A stretch of 64,000 bases of DNA from CAVRTJ01 sp964507185. GTDB taxonomy: Bacteria; Acidobacteriota; UBA4820; DSQY01. Below the pieces are notes generated by a model. The model ran no database searches. It was not told the origin of the DNA and saw only the letters and a program-made list of their open reading frames with translations. The stretch lies in the NCBI GenBank assembly GCA_964507185.1, contig CAZDOY010000005.1, forward strand, positions 1 to 64,000, given 5' to 3'. Each line of letters begins with the position of its first letter. Position 1 is the stretch's first letter. Both the position numbers and the translations under genes were made by a program. This document shows positions 34,368 to 42,487 of the stretch, piece after piece.

Positions 34368-37214
34368 ATGGATTTCATCCGCATCAAGGGCGCCCGGGAA
34401 CACAACCTGAAGAACCTGGACGTCGTCCTGCCGAAGAACCGCCTCGTCGTGATCACCGGGCTTTCCGGGTCCGGCAAATCGTCCCTTGCTTTCGACACCC
34501 TCTACGCGGAGGGACAGCGGCGCTACGTGGAGTCCCTGTCCGCCTACGCGAGGCAGTTCCTGGATCTCATGGAAAAACCGGACGTGGACGCCATCGAAGG
34601 CCTCTCGCCGGCCATATCCATCGAGCAGAAGTCCCAGTCTCACAATCCGAGGTCCACCGTGGGCACGGTGACGGAGATCTATGACTACCTGCGGGTGCTC
34701 TTCGCGCGGATCGGCAAGCCTTACTGCCCCTCGTGCGGCAAACCCATAGAAAGCCAGACGGTTCAGCAGATGGTGGACCAGGTCATGGCCATTCCCGGCG
34801 GGGAGCGGGTGTACGTCCTCGCGCCCGTTGTCAGGGGACGGAAGGGCGAATATCGCAAGCTCCTTGCAGACCTTCTGCGCGACGGCTTCGTTCGGGCCAG
34901 GGTGAACGGACAAGTGGTCGATCTGCAGGAGAGCCTTCAGCTGGAGCGGTACAAGGCGCACAACATAGAGGTCGTGGTCGACCGGCTTGTCATCAAGGAC
35001 GGCATCCGCGGCCGTCTCACAGAATCCGTCGAACTGGCCCTGCAGAAGGGCGATGGTCTCATGATCCTGCACAGGCTGGCCGACGAATCCGACCAGCTCT
35101 TCTCCGAGCGGCTGTCCTGTCCCACCTGCGGGACGGCCATCCCGGAGCTGGAGCCCCGCCTGTTCAGCTTCAACAGCCCGCACGGAGCCTGCGAGGCGTG
35201 CTCCGGCCTCGGCGTCAAGATGGAGCTGGACCCGGCCAAGATCGTGCCGAATCCCGGCCTCTCCATCTCGCAGGGCGCCATTGCCCCCTGGCCGGTCGAG
35301 GGGGGCTTCTGGTACAGGGAGATGCTGCAGGGGCTGGCTCGCGACATGGGTTTTTCTCTCTCCGCCTCCTTCGGGAAACTGCCGCCGGAGGCGCGCCAGG
35401 TGATCCTCTTCGGTAGCAACGGCCGGAAGATCGCGTACGACGTCAAGCGCCAGCGGAGCCGGTATCAGTTCGAACACGCCTTCGAGGGCGTCATTCCCAG
35501 TCTCATGAGGCGGTACAAGGAGACGAAGTCCGACGCATCCAGGGCGGAGATCGAAGCCTATATGTCCACCACCATATGTCCCGAATGCTCCGGCCAGCGG
35601 CTCAAGCCGGAGGCGCTCTCCGTTAAAATAGGCGGGGACAACATCGCCTCGTTCACCGGACGCTCGGTTCGGGAGGCGCAGAGCGTTCTGGACGCATTCG
35701 ACCTGTCGCCCCGCGACAGGGAGATCGCGCGCATGGTCTTGAAGGAGATCAGAAACAGGCTGGCCTTCCTGGAAAACGTGGGACTCGGCTATCTGACGCT
35801 GTCCCGGACGGCGACCACCCTGTCGGGCGGAGAGAGCCAGCGCATCAGGCTGGCCACGCAGGTGGGCAGCCAGCTCACCGGCGTTCTGTACGTTCTCGAC
35901 GAACCCTCCATCGGTCTCCACCAGCGGGACAACCGCCGTCTCCTCAAAACGCTGATGGCCATGAGAGATCTGGGCAATACGGTTGTGGTCGTGGAGCACG
36001 ACGAGGAAACCATGCGCACGGCGGACCACATCATCGACCTCGGCCCCGGAGCGGGCGCCCGGGGGGGTGAGATCGTGGCCGAGGGCACCGTGGAGGATCT
36101 GCTCGGCGCGCCGAGGTCGATAACGGGCGCCTACCTGGACCGGCGCAGGTCGATTCCCATTCCTGGGAAGAGAAAGAAGTTCATCCGGTCCATCCGGATC
36201 CGGGGAGCCGCCGAGAACAACCTCAAGGGTATCGATGTGTCGGTCCCCATGGGCGTCATGACGGTCGTGGCCGGTGTTTCGGGATCCGGGAAATCCACGC
36301 TCGTGCACGAGATCCTCTACAAGGGACTCATGCGGAAGATCTACCACAGCATGGATCGGCCCGGCAGGCACGAGGACATCGAGGGCTGGGAACGCCTCGA
36401 CAAGGTGATAGAAATCGATCAGGCCCCGATCGGTAGGACGCCCCGCTCCAACCCGGCGACCTATACGGGCGTTTTTACGTACATCCGGGACCTCTTCTCG
36501 CACGTGCCCGAGTCGCGGGCGAGGGGATACAAGCCCGGCCGTTTTTCCTTCAACGTGAAGGGAGGACGGTGCGAGGCGTGCCAGGGGGACGGCGTACTCC
36601 AGATCACGATGCACTTTCTGCCGGACGTCTATGTCACCTGCGACACGTGCAGGGGCAAGCGCTATAACCGTGAAACGCTCGAGGTGCGATACAAAGGGAA
36701 GACAATCGCGGACGTTCTGGACATGACCGTCAGCGAGGCGCTGGAATTTTTCGAAAAGGTCCCGCTTGTCCAGAGAAAACTGCAGACCCTCCAGGATGTC
36801 GGACTGGGGTACATTCGCCTCGGCCAGCGGGCGACGACGCTCTCGGGCGGCGAGGCGCAGCGGATCAAGCTTGCGCGGGAACTGTCGCGGAGAGCCACGG
36901 GCAGCACGCTGTACGTTCTCGACGAGCCGACGACGGGTCTGCACTTCGAAGATGTGAGATACTTGCTGAACGTCCTTCAGCGGCTCGTGGACGCGGGGAA
37001 CACCATCGTCGTCATCGAGCACAACCTGGACGTCATCAAATGCGCCGACTTCGTGCTCGAGCTCGGACCCGAGGGCGGGGACGAAGGAGGCCGGCTGATC
37101 GCCTCGGGAACGCCGGAACAGGTTGCGGACGAGGACGGTTCGCCGACGGGCTTTTACCTGAAAAGGATCTTTGGGGGATCTCATGCGACACTTGCCAGAG
37201 CCGTACCGGATTAA
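34368..37214 (+). CDS. uvrA: Excinuclease ABC subunit A
   Basis: A 948-residue damage-recognition ATPase of nucleotide excision repair with two ABC modules. Each has a Walker A (GLSGSGKSSLAFDT; GVSGSGKSTLVHE), signature (TLSGGESQRIRLA; TLSGGEAQRIKLA) and Walker B (VLDEPSIGLH; VLDEPTTGLH). Zinc-binding Cys pairs (CPSCG, CPTCG...CEAC, CPEC, CEACQG...CDTC) are present. GGAGGA precedes the ATG. The 3' end overlaps the tryptophanase gene by 32 bases, so that gene may be translationally coupled. Confidence 0.98.
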   Translation: MDFIRIKGAREHNLKNLDVVLPKNRLVVITGLSGSGKSSLAFDTLYAEGQRRYVESLSAYARQFLDLMEKPDVDAIEGLSPAISIEQKSQSHNPRSTVGTVTEIYDYLRVLFARIGKPYCPSCGKPIESQTVQQMVDQVMAIPGGERVYVLAPVVRGRKGEYRKLLADLLRDGFVRARVNGQVVDLQESLQLERYKAHNIEVVVDRLVIKDGIRGRLTESVELALQKGDGLMILHRLADESDQLFSERLSCPTCGTAIPELEPRLFSFNSPHGACEACSGLGVKMELDPAKIVPNPGLSISQGAIAPWPVEGGFWYREMLQGLARDMGFSLSASFGKLPPEARQVILFGSNGRKIAYDVKRQRSRYQFEHAFEGVIPSLMRRYKETKSDASRAEIEAYMSTTICPECSGQRLKPEALSVKIGGDNIASFTGRSVREAQSVLDAFDLSPRDREIARMVLKEIRNRLAFLENVGLGYLTLSRTATTLSGGESQRIRLATQVGSQLTGVLYVLDEPSIGLHQRDNRRLLKTLMAMRDLGNTVVVVEHDEETMRTADHIIDLGPGAGARGGEIVAEGTVEDLLGAPRSITGAYLDRRRSIPIPGKRKKFIRSIRIRGAAENNLKGIDVSVPMGVMTVVAGVSGSGKSTLVHEILYKGLMRKIYHSMDRPGRHEDIEGWERLDKVIEIDQAPIGRTPRSNPATYTGVFTYIRDLFSHVPESRARGYKPGRFSFNVKGGRCEACQGDGVLQITMHFLPDVYVTCDTCRGKRYNRETLEVRYKGKTIADVLDMTVSEALEFFEKVPLVQRKLQTLQDVGLGYIRLGQRATTLSGGEAQRIKLARELSRRATGSTLYVLDEPTTGLHFEDVRYLLNVLQRLVDAGNTIVVIEHNLDVIKCADFVLELGPEGGDEGGRLIASGTPEQVADEDGSPTGFYLKRIFGGSHATLARAVPD

Positions 37215-38556
37215 AATGGTCGAGCCGATTCGCCTTCCAGGCCGGGAAGAGCGGGAGGCGCATCTGAAGAAGGCCGGTTATAACCTGTTCCAGGTGCCGG
37301 CGGAAGCCGTCTTCATCGATCTCCTGACGGATTCGGGTACCGGGGCCATGAGCGACAGGCAGTGGGCGGCCTTGATGCGTGGTGACGAATCCTACGCGCA
37401 GGCCCGGTCCTGGTTTCGCTTCTACGACGCGGTGAAAGGCATCACCGGGATGGAGCACGTTCTCCCGACGCACCAGGGGCGGGCCGCGGAAAACCTGCTT
37501 TTTGCGGAGATAGCCCGCCCGGGGCTCGTGATTCCGAGCAACAACCATTTCGACACCACGAGGGCCAACATAGAGTTTTTCGGGGCGGAGGCGCGTGACC
37601 TCGTCATACCAGAGGGAAGAGACATCCACGCCATCCACCCGTTCAAGGGCAACATGGACCTGCAGAAGCTGGAGGACGTGCTCCGGGATCTGGGACGGGA
37701 GAGAGTCCCGCTCTGCATGTTGACCATCACGAACAACACGGGAGGCGGCCAGCCCGTGTCGCTCGAGAACATCCGCGGCGTCTCCGAAATCTGCCACCGT
37801 CACGGTGTGCCCTTCTTCCTGGACTGCTGCCGCTTCGCCGAGAACGCCTACTTCATCAAGATGCGCGAGAAGGGCTGCGAAAACATGTCCATTCCGGACA
37901 TCGTGAAAGCGATCTTCGCGTGCGCGGACGGCGCGACCATGAGCGCCAAGAAGGATGGCCTGGGCAACATCGGTGGCTTCATCGCCCTCAAGGATGCGGC
38001 CCTGGCAGGGCGCCTGAAGAACATGCTGATCCTTAAAGAGGGATTCCCCACGTACGGCGGGCTGACCGGCCGGGACCTGGAGGCTCTGGCGACGGGATTC
38101 GAGGAGGTTCAGGACGAGGCCTACCTCAAGTCCCGGATCGGGCAGACGCAACGGCTGGGCGAGGCGCTCAAGGCCAGGGGCGTCTCCATTCTGGAGCCCG
38201 TCGGCGGGCACGCCGTGTACCTGGATGCCCGGGCGATGCTGCCGCACATTCCTCCCGAAGAGCTGCCCGCGCAAAGCCTGACCGTGGCGCTTTACCGGGA
38301 AGGCGGAGTGCGGGGGGTGGAAATCGGATCGCTCATGTTCGGGAAGACATTGGAAAACGGCACCTTTCAGGCGGCATCCATGGAACTGGTGCGGCTTGCC
38401 ATCCCGAGGCGCGTCTACACCGACAACCACATGGGTTACGTGGCGGACGTAGCGGGCGCCATCGCGGAAAAGAGCGCCGGCTGCAGGGGCTATCGCATCG
38501 TCGAGGCCGCGCCCTTCCTCCGCCACTTCACGGCCAGGCTGGAACCGATGAGCTGA
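37183..38556 (+). CDS. tnaA: Tryptophanase (tryptophan indole-lyase)
   Basis: A 457-residue PLP beta-eliminating lyase that splits tryptophan to indole, pyruvate and ammonia. PLP residues: Lys257 in MSAKKD and Asp214/Arg217 in LDCCR. The fold is shared with tyrosine phenol-lyase, but the discriminating positions match tryptophanase. They are Asp124 (Thr in TPL), Val379/Ile381 (Met/Arg in TPL) and His448 (Phe in TPL). ATG 37183 has GGGGGA just upstream; an in-frame TTG at 37171 is less likely. No tnaC-type leader or Trp permease is adjacent; its position behind uvrA is unusual. Confidence 0.88.
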   Translation: MRHLPEPYRIKMVEPIRLPGREEREAHLKKAGYNLFQVPAEAVFIDLLTDSGTGAMSDRQWAALMRGDESYAQARSWFRFYDAVKGITGMEHVLPTHQGRAAENLLFAEIARPGLVIPSNNHFDTTRANIEFFGAEARDLVIPEGRDIHAIHPFKGNMDLQKLEDVLRDLGRERVPLCMLTITNNTGGGQPVSLENIRGVSEICHRHGVPFFLDCCRFAENAYFIKMREKGCENMSIPDIVKAIFACADGATMSAKKDGLGNIGGFIALKDAALAGRLKNMLILKEGFPTYGGLTGRDLEALATGFEEVQDEAYLKSRIGQTQRLGEALKARGVSILEPVGGHAVYLDARAMLPHIPPEELPAQSLTVALYREGGVRGVEIGSLMFGKTLENGTFQAASMELVRLAIPRRVYTDNHMGYVADVAGAIAEKSAGCRGYRIVEAAPFLRHFTARLEPMS

Positions 38557-38620
38557 ATCAGACCCTTGTGGGGTACGGGCGCTTTTCGGTAATGTGTTCA
38601 CAGATGGAGCATGTGGGAGC

Positions 38621-39268
38621 ATGATAACCGGCTTCAACCAGGACGTGAGTTACAAGGGTACCGTGTACCACGTTCAAACCGAAGACAGGGGCAAGGGCAA
38701 CCCGCTGATAGAGACCCTCATCTACGTCGGCGGAGAAATCGTCGCGTCCAGGCGCACGTCCTACGAAGACCTGATGAACGATGGCTACAGCGAGGCCAGG
38801 GTTGCGGCGCTGCTCGACCAGCAGCACAAGCGCATCGTAGTGGACATCCGGCTCGGAAAGTTCTCCAAAGACGAGGAGCCGCCCTTCGGGGAGGGCATCA
38901 TCACCGCCAAGAGCCTGGACGAAGTCATCCTGGAATACCTCACCAGCGAGAGCGAGGGCCAGAAGCTCACGGTGGAAATACTGGACCAGTCGCCCTTCAT
39001 CTTCGGCGAGCGGGGCTGGTACCGCCTGCGGGCCGCCGGCGATATCTCCGGAACGCCGCTCGAGGGCGCCGAGGTGTCCGTCCGGATGGCCAGCTCCGAC
39101 GGCAAGCAGGACGAAATCTTCCTGGGAAGGACCGACGGAGAGGGGCTCTGCTCGGCATCGTTCCAGGTTCCGGCGGTCGAAGGCAGTGCCGCCGTTCTAT
39201 TGACCGTGACGCACCCGAGGGGCGAATTCCACGTCAAGGCCCTGGTGACGCGCAGGACCGAGCCATGA
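38621..39268 (+). CDS. Conserved protein of unknown function with C-terminal Ig-like domain
   Basis: A 215-residue protein starting MITGFNQDVSYKGTVYHVQTED. From memory, similar YKGxxYHVQTED proteins with a GGxIxASxxTxY motif occur in Acidobacteria and delta-proteobacteria, without known function. The N-terminal half is compact alpha/beta. The C-terminal half (about 120-215) has strands like RLRAAGDISGTPLEGAEVSV and reads as a single Ig-like or carboxypeptidase-regulatory-type domain. No signal peptide is seen. ATG 38621 has GGGAG at 38614-38618. Its stop overlaps the ThiS-like start (ATGA), implying a shared transcript. Confidence 0.7.
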   Translation: MITGFNQDVSYKGTVYHVQTEDRGKGNPLIETLIYVGGEIVASRRTSYEDLMNDGYSEARVAALLDQQHKRIVVDIRLGKFSKDEEPPFGEGIITAKSLDEVILEYLTSESEGQKLTVEILDQSPFIFGERGWYRLRAAGDISGTPLEGAEVSVRMASSDGKQDEIFLGRTDGEGLCSASFQVPAVEGSAAVLLTVTHPRGEFHVKALVTRRTEP

Positions 39269-39465
39269 AAGTGCGGGTCAACGGCGAGGAAAGAGACGTC
39301 GCCGAAGGAACGACCGTGGCCGGGCTGCTCGACCTATTCGAACTATCGAGGCAGCGCGTCGCCGTGGAGAAAAACGGGAGGATCGTCACGAGGGCGGACT
39401 ACGAGCGCACGGAAATGGTCGAAGGCGACCGGATCGAGATCGTCCAGTTCGTGGGGGGAGGGTGA
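39265..39465 (+). CDS. thiS: ThiS/MoaD-like sulfur-carrier protein
   Basis: A 66-residue ubiquitin-like protein: MKVRVNGEERDV, GTTVAGLL, IVTRADY and the C-terminal IVQFVGGG. The diglycine end is the site of adenylation and thiocarboxylation. It matches ThiS, the sulfur donor for thiazole synthesis. However, no thiG, thiF, thiH or thiE lies in the window, so it could serve another pathway. It overlaps the preceding unknown gene by ATGA. Confidence 0.82.
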   Translation: MKVRVNGEERDVAEGTTVAGLLDLFELSRQRVAVEKNGRIVTRADYERTEMVEGDRIEIVQFVGGG

Positions 39466-39523
39466 GGCCGGCGCCGGTCTCTCCGCCATCTGGCCGCAAA
39501 ACGTATGACGCGGAGAGGGGAGT

Positions 39524-40474
39524 TTGAGCTTTTCCCAGGACGTCACCATATCCATCACGATCCTCCTGGGGCTAATTTTCCTGGGGATGGGGCTCCGGGT
39601 GGCCGGGGTTCTGAAGGATGAACACGGCGGGGTTCTCGCCGGCCTTATCACTCACGTAACCCTCCCGGCGCTTATCTTCACCGCCCTGTCCAGCCACCGG
39701 TTCAGGCCCGATGAGCTTCTCCTGGCCGCGGGCATGATCTCGGCGGAACTCACCTGTGCGCTTCTGGCCTGGGGGATGAGCGTCGTTCTCAAGCTTTCCA
39801 GGCCCAAAAAAGGGGCGCTGATTCTGGCCTCGACCTTTGGAAGTTCGGCCTTCTTGGGGTATGCGGTCGTAAAGTCCGTTTACGTGGGGAATGTGAAGGC
39901 GCTTGCGGACGCGGCGATCGTGAGCGAGCTGGGAGTAGGGCTTGTTCTGTTTACCGTCGGTGTCTTCATAGCCATCAATTTCGGGGCGGAGGCCTCGAAC
40001 CCGGGGCAGAGACGGAGAGAGATCGTAAAATTCTTCTACTCGCCCATCTTCATCTCGCTGTGCCTCGGTGTTGCGGTGTCCCTGATGTCTCTTCCCCACG
40101 GTTTCTGGCTGATCAGAGCATGCTACCGGGCCCTGGCCATTCTGGCCGGAGCCAACACGTTCCTGGTCACGATGACCATCGGTGTCATGATTCACTTCAA
40201 GGACCTTCGCAAGGTGCTTCCCGTCGTCTTTCTGGCCTGCCTGCTCAAGCTCGTGGCCCAGCCCGTCCTGGTGTCCTGGTTTTCGGATCTCTTTTCCTTC
40301 CAACATCTCTGGCGCGAAATTCTCACCATGGAGGCCTCCATGCCGACCGCCGCGATGACCGCCGTATTCGCACGCAGGTACGGGTGCGACGCGGAGCTGA
40401 CATCGATCCTGGTTTTTGCGACGTTTATCTCGTCCGTCTTTACTATGATCATGATCATTCTGCTTCTATCTTGA
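39524..40474 (+). CDS. AEC-family transporter (auxin efflux carrier / malate permease-like)
   Basis: A 316-residue membrane protein with about ten hydrophobic segments in two halves. It has the family features: an N-terminal LGMGLRVAGVLKDE segment, THVTLPALIFTAL with the conserved Pro, and EASMPTAAMTAVFA in the second half. AEC proteins export or import organic acids or small amphipathic anions; the substrate is unknown. TTG 39524 is chosen for the GGAGAGGGG just upstream. Confidence 0.85.
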   Translation: MSFSQDVTISITILLGLIFLGMGLRVAGVLKDEHGGVLAGLITHVTLPALIFTALSSHRFRPDELLLAAGMISAELTCALLAWGMSVVLKLSRPKKGALILASTFGSSAFLGYAVVKSVYVGNVKALADAAIVSELGVGLVLFTVGVFIAINFGAEASNPGQRRREIVKFFYSPIFISLCLGVAVSLMSLPHGFWLIRACYRALAILAGANTFLVTMTIGVMIHFKDLRKVLPVVFLACLLKLVAQPVLVSWFSDLFSFQHLWREILTMEASMPTAAMTAVFARRYGCDAELTSILVFATFISSVFTMIMIILLLS

Positions 40475-40582
40475 GGCCGCGCGAGGGCGCACCCGGGCGG
40501 AGGCCGGACGGAGCGGCAGCGGCAGGCGCTACGCGCCTGACTGGTTCAACGATCGGGTCGGCTGGAGTCCGGAAAGAGGGGA

Positions 40583-40657
40583 TGGTGGGCGGTACCGGAT
40601 TTGAACCAGTGACATCCTGCTTGTAAGGCAGGCGCTCTCCCGCTGAGCTAACCGCCC
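40583..40657 (-). tRNA. tRNA-Val (anticodon TAC)
   Basis: On the minus strand GGGCGGT (complement of 40651-40657) pairs with ACCGCCC. The anticodon loop CTTACAA carries TAC, the T arm has GGTTCAAATCC, and the 3' CCA is encoded (complement of 40583-40585). Confidence 0.96.
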
Positions 40658-40669
40658 TCCGGTCAGCAG

Positions 40670-40698
40670 AGTGTATACGAAGCCACGGGGGGGGTCAA
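40670..40698 (-). promoter_or_regulatory. Promoter of tRNA-Val
   Basis: On the minus strand TTGACC (40698-40693), 17 bases including a C-run, TACACT (40675-40670), ending 12 bases before the tRNA. Confidence 0.7.
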
Positions 40699-40844
40699 TC
40701 GGCGGGTTCGTCCGGGAAGGCCGCCGAGTATGGAATGGGCGGCCGGAAGAAGGCACAGGAGAAAGCGCACGGCGGGCGGTCCGCGCCCGGCCGGGTCAAA
40801 TCTCCCATTGTTTGAATCCGCCGGAGGGAATGGCCCGTTCCTGC

Positions 40845-40873
40845 TTGACCCCGTGTTGGTGATCTGCTACCCT
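40845..40873 (+). promoter_or_regulatory. Promoter of the ATP synthase cluster
   Basis: TTGACC (40845-40850), 17 bases, TACCCT (40868-40873), about 40 bases before GTG 40922. Confidence 0.55.
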
Positions 40874-40921
40874 TCTTCTTCTTTATCAGAGGATTCGGCA
40901 GGGCGTTCCGGGGGGTCAAAG

Positions 40922-41365
40922 GTGCTAGAACAAATCATAAATAACTGGTGGCACATTCCTATCCTGATGGCCATGATGCTGGTCTACGGGTGGCTCCTGA
41001 ACAAGGTGTTTTTCAGACCCATCCAGACGGTCATGGCCGAGAGGAAGAAGCGGATTCGAGAATCGGCCATGCTCTCAGAAAGTTCCAAAGAGAGCCTGAA
41101 AAGCCGTCTGCAGGAATACGAACAGGCCGTGCTCGAAGCGCACAGGCGGGGCACGCACATCAAAGAAGAGGCCCGGAACAAGGCCTACGAGTATCGCAGC
41201 GGCGTGCTCGGTGAGGTGCGCTCCGAGATCGAAGGCGAACTGAGAAAGAGCGAGGATTCGCTGAGAAAAAACGTGTCGGACGTCAAAGCCTCGCTTGAGA
41301 AGGAAGTTCCCAGCTTCGCCCGGTCCATCGCCAAGAAGATTCTCGGCAGGGAGGTGGGGGCTTGA
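40922..41365 (+). CDS. atpF': ATP synthase F0 subunit b' (first b-type subunit)
   Basis: A 147-residue peripheral-stalk subunit. It has one N-terminal membrane helix (about 8-25, WWHIPILMAMMLVYGWLL) and the NKVFFRPI turn typical of b-type subunits, then a long charged coiled coil. GTG 40922 directly starts the membrane helix; upstream in-frame codons would add a non-conserved stretch over the promoter. Its stop overlaps the next b gene (TTGA). The pair forms a heterodimeric b/b' stalk, as in photosynthetic bacteria and many delta-proteobacteria. Confidence 0.85.
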   Translation: MLEQIINNWWHIPILMAMMLVYGWLLNKVFFRPIQTVMAERKKRIRESAMLSESSKESLKSRLQEYEQAVLEAHRRGTHIKEEARNKAYEYRSGVLGEVRSEIEGELRKSEDSLRKNVSDVKASLEKEVPSFARSIAKKILGREVGA

Positions 41366-41964
41366 AAAACAGGATCGTGTTCTTCCTCATGCTCTGTCTC
41401 CCCGCGCTGACGACCCTTGCTGAAGAGGGGGGCGGGGAACACGCCTCCGGCGGGTGGCTTGCGCCGATCTGGCACGTGCCCATGATCGCCTGGCAGGTGG
41501 TCAACATAGCGATCGTCGTGGGGCTTCTCGTCTATCTGCTCAGGCGTCCCGCGCCCACTTTCTTCAACACCCGCGCGAAAGAGATCGAGGACCTTCTCGA
41601 AAAGGCCATGCGCGAGAAGGAAGAGGCGAATGCCCGGCTCAAAGAGGTCGAGGCCAAGATGGCCCACCTTTCGGATGAGGTCGCCGAAATAGAGAGAAGC
41701 TCCAAAGAAGCGGCGGAAGCGGAACGGCAAAAGGTTCTCGATGAGGCGGAGGCGGCCAAAGAAAGAATCCGCTCGGACGCCGCGGAAGAGATGGATCGAA
41801 AACTCAAGGACGCCCGAAGGGAATTGAAGGCCTACGCCGCGGACCTCGCCGTCAAGATGGCCCGGGAGATCCTGGCCGACAACATCTCGGAGTCCGACGA
41901 AGCCAGACTGCAGGACAGATTCATGTCTACCATGGAGGAACAAAGCCATGAGCGCGGTGAGTAG
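41362..41964 (+). CDS. atpF: ATP synthase F0 subunit b
   Basis: A 200-residue b subunit with an extra hydrophobic N-terminal segment (about 3-20) that looks like a cleavable signal. Then comes the membrane helix (about 41-60, IAWQVVNIAIVVGLLVYLL), the RRPAPTFFNTRAKEIE turn and a long Ala/Glu/Lys-rich coiled coil. TTG 41362 overlaps the previous stop; the 3' end overlaps atpH by 17 bases. Confidence 0.88.
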   Translation: MKNRIVFFLMLCLPALTTLAEEGGGEHASGGWLAPIWHVPMIAWQVVNIAIVVGLLVYLLRRPAPTFFNTRAKEIEDLLEKAMREKEEANARLKEVEAKMAHLSDEVAEIERSSKEAAEAERQKVLDEAEAAKERIRSDAAEEMDRKLKDARRELKAYAADLAVKMAREILADNISESDEARLQDRFMSTMEEQSHERGE

Positions 41965-42481
41965 GCGTTATGCGCAGGCCCTCTTCTCCGTTCTGGGCGA
42001 CGCGCCGCAGGATGCCGTTCTGGCGGATCTGGAGGCCTTCGGAGAGTGGCTCGCTTCCGTTGCCGGACTCAAGGCGGCAATAGCCAATCCGGGCATTCCG
42101 CAGGACGTCAAGATCAAGATAGTGGAAGCCCTGGCTGCAAAGGGCGGGTTCCAGGCCGTCTCGAAGCGCTTCATTCTGCTGGTCGTCGCGAACAAGAGGC
42201 TGGACAAGTGGGATGAAATGGTGAAGGACGTGAGGGCCCGGTGCGACATGGCGAACGGCGTGGTGAGGGCGCGCGTGTTTACCGCGAAGCCCGTAAAGCC
42301 GAAGGTGGCAAAGGCTCTGTCCGACCGGCTGGGTAAAGTATTCGGCAAGGACGTCCTGCTGGAACCGAAGGTGTCTGAAGAACTGCTGGGGGGCATTCAG
42401 CTTAAAGTCGGTTCGACGATCTACGACGGGTCCGTATCGGGGGCTCTGAACGCCCTGCGACAGGCCCTCGTGAAGGGGTAG
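41948..42481 (+). CDS. atpH: ATP synthase F1 subunit delta
   Basis: A 177-residue subunit linking F1 to the peripheral stalk. N-terminal SRRYAQALF and C-terminal GGIQLKVGSTIYDGSVSGALNAL are the family signatures. It is followed by atpA after six bases. Confidence 0.94.
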   Translation: MSAVSRRYAQALFSVLGDAPQDAVLADLEAFGEWLASVAGLKAAIANPGIPQDVKIKIVEALAAKGGFQAVSKRFILLVVANKRLDKWDEMVKDVRARCDMANGVVRARVFTAKPVKPKVAKALSDRLGKVFGKDVLLEPKVSEELLGGIQLKVGSTIYDGSVSGALNALRQALVKG

Positions 42482-42487
42482 GCGAGA

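Noticed and set aside
34233..37184. A 983-codon open frame antisense to uvrA
   Set aside because: GC-rich codon bias leaves long antisense frames here; the plus strand encodes a perfect UvrA and the antisense product has no recognisable motif.
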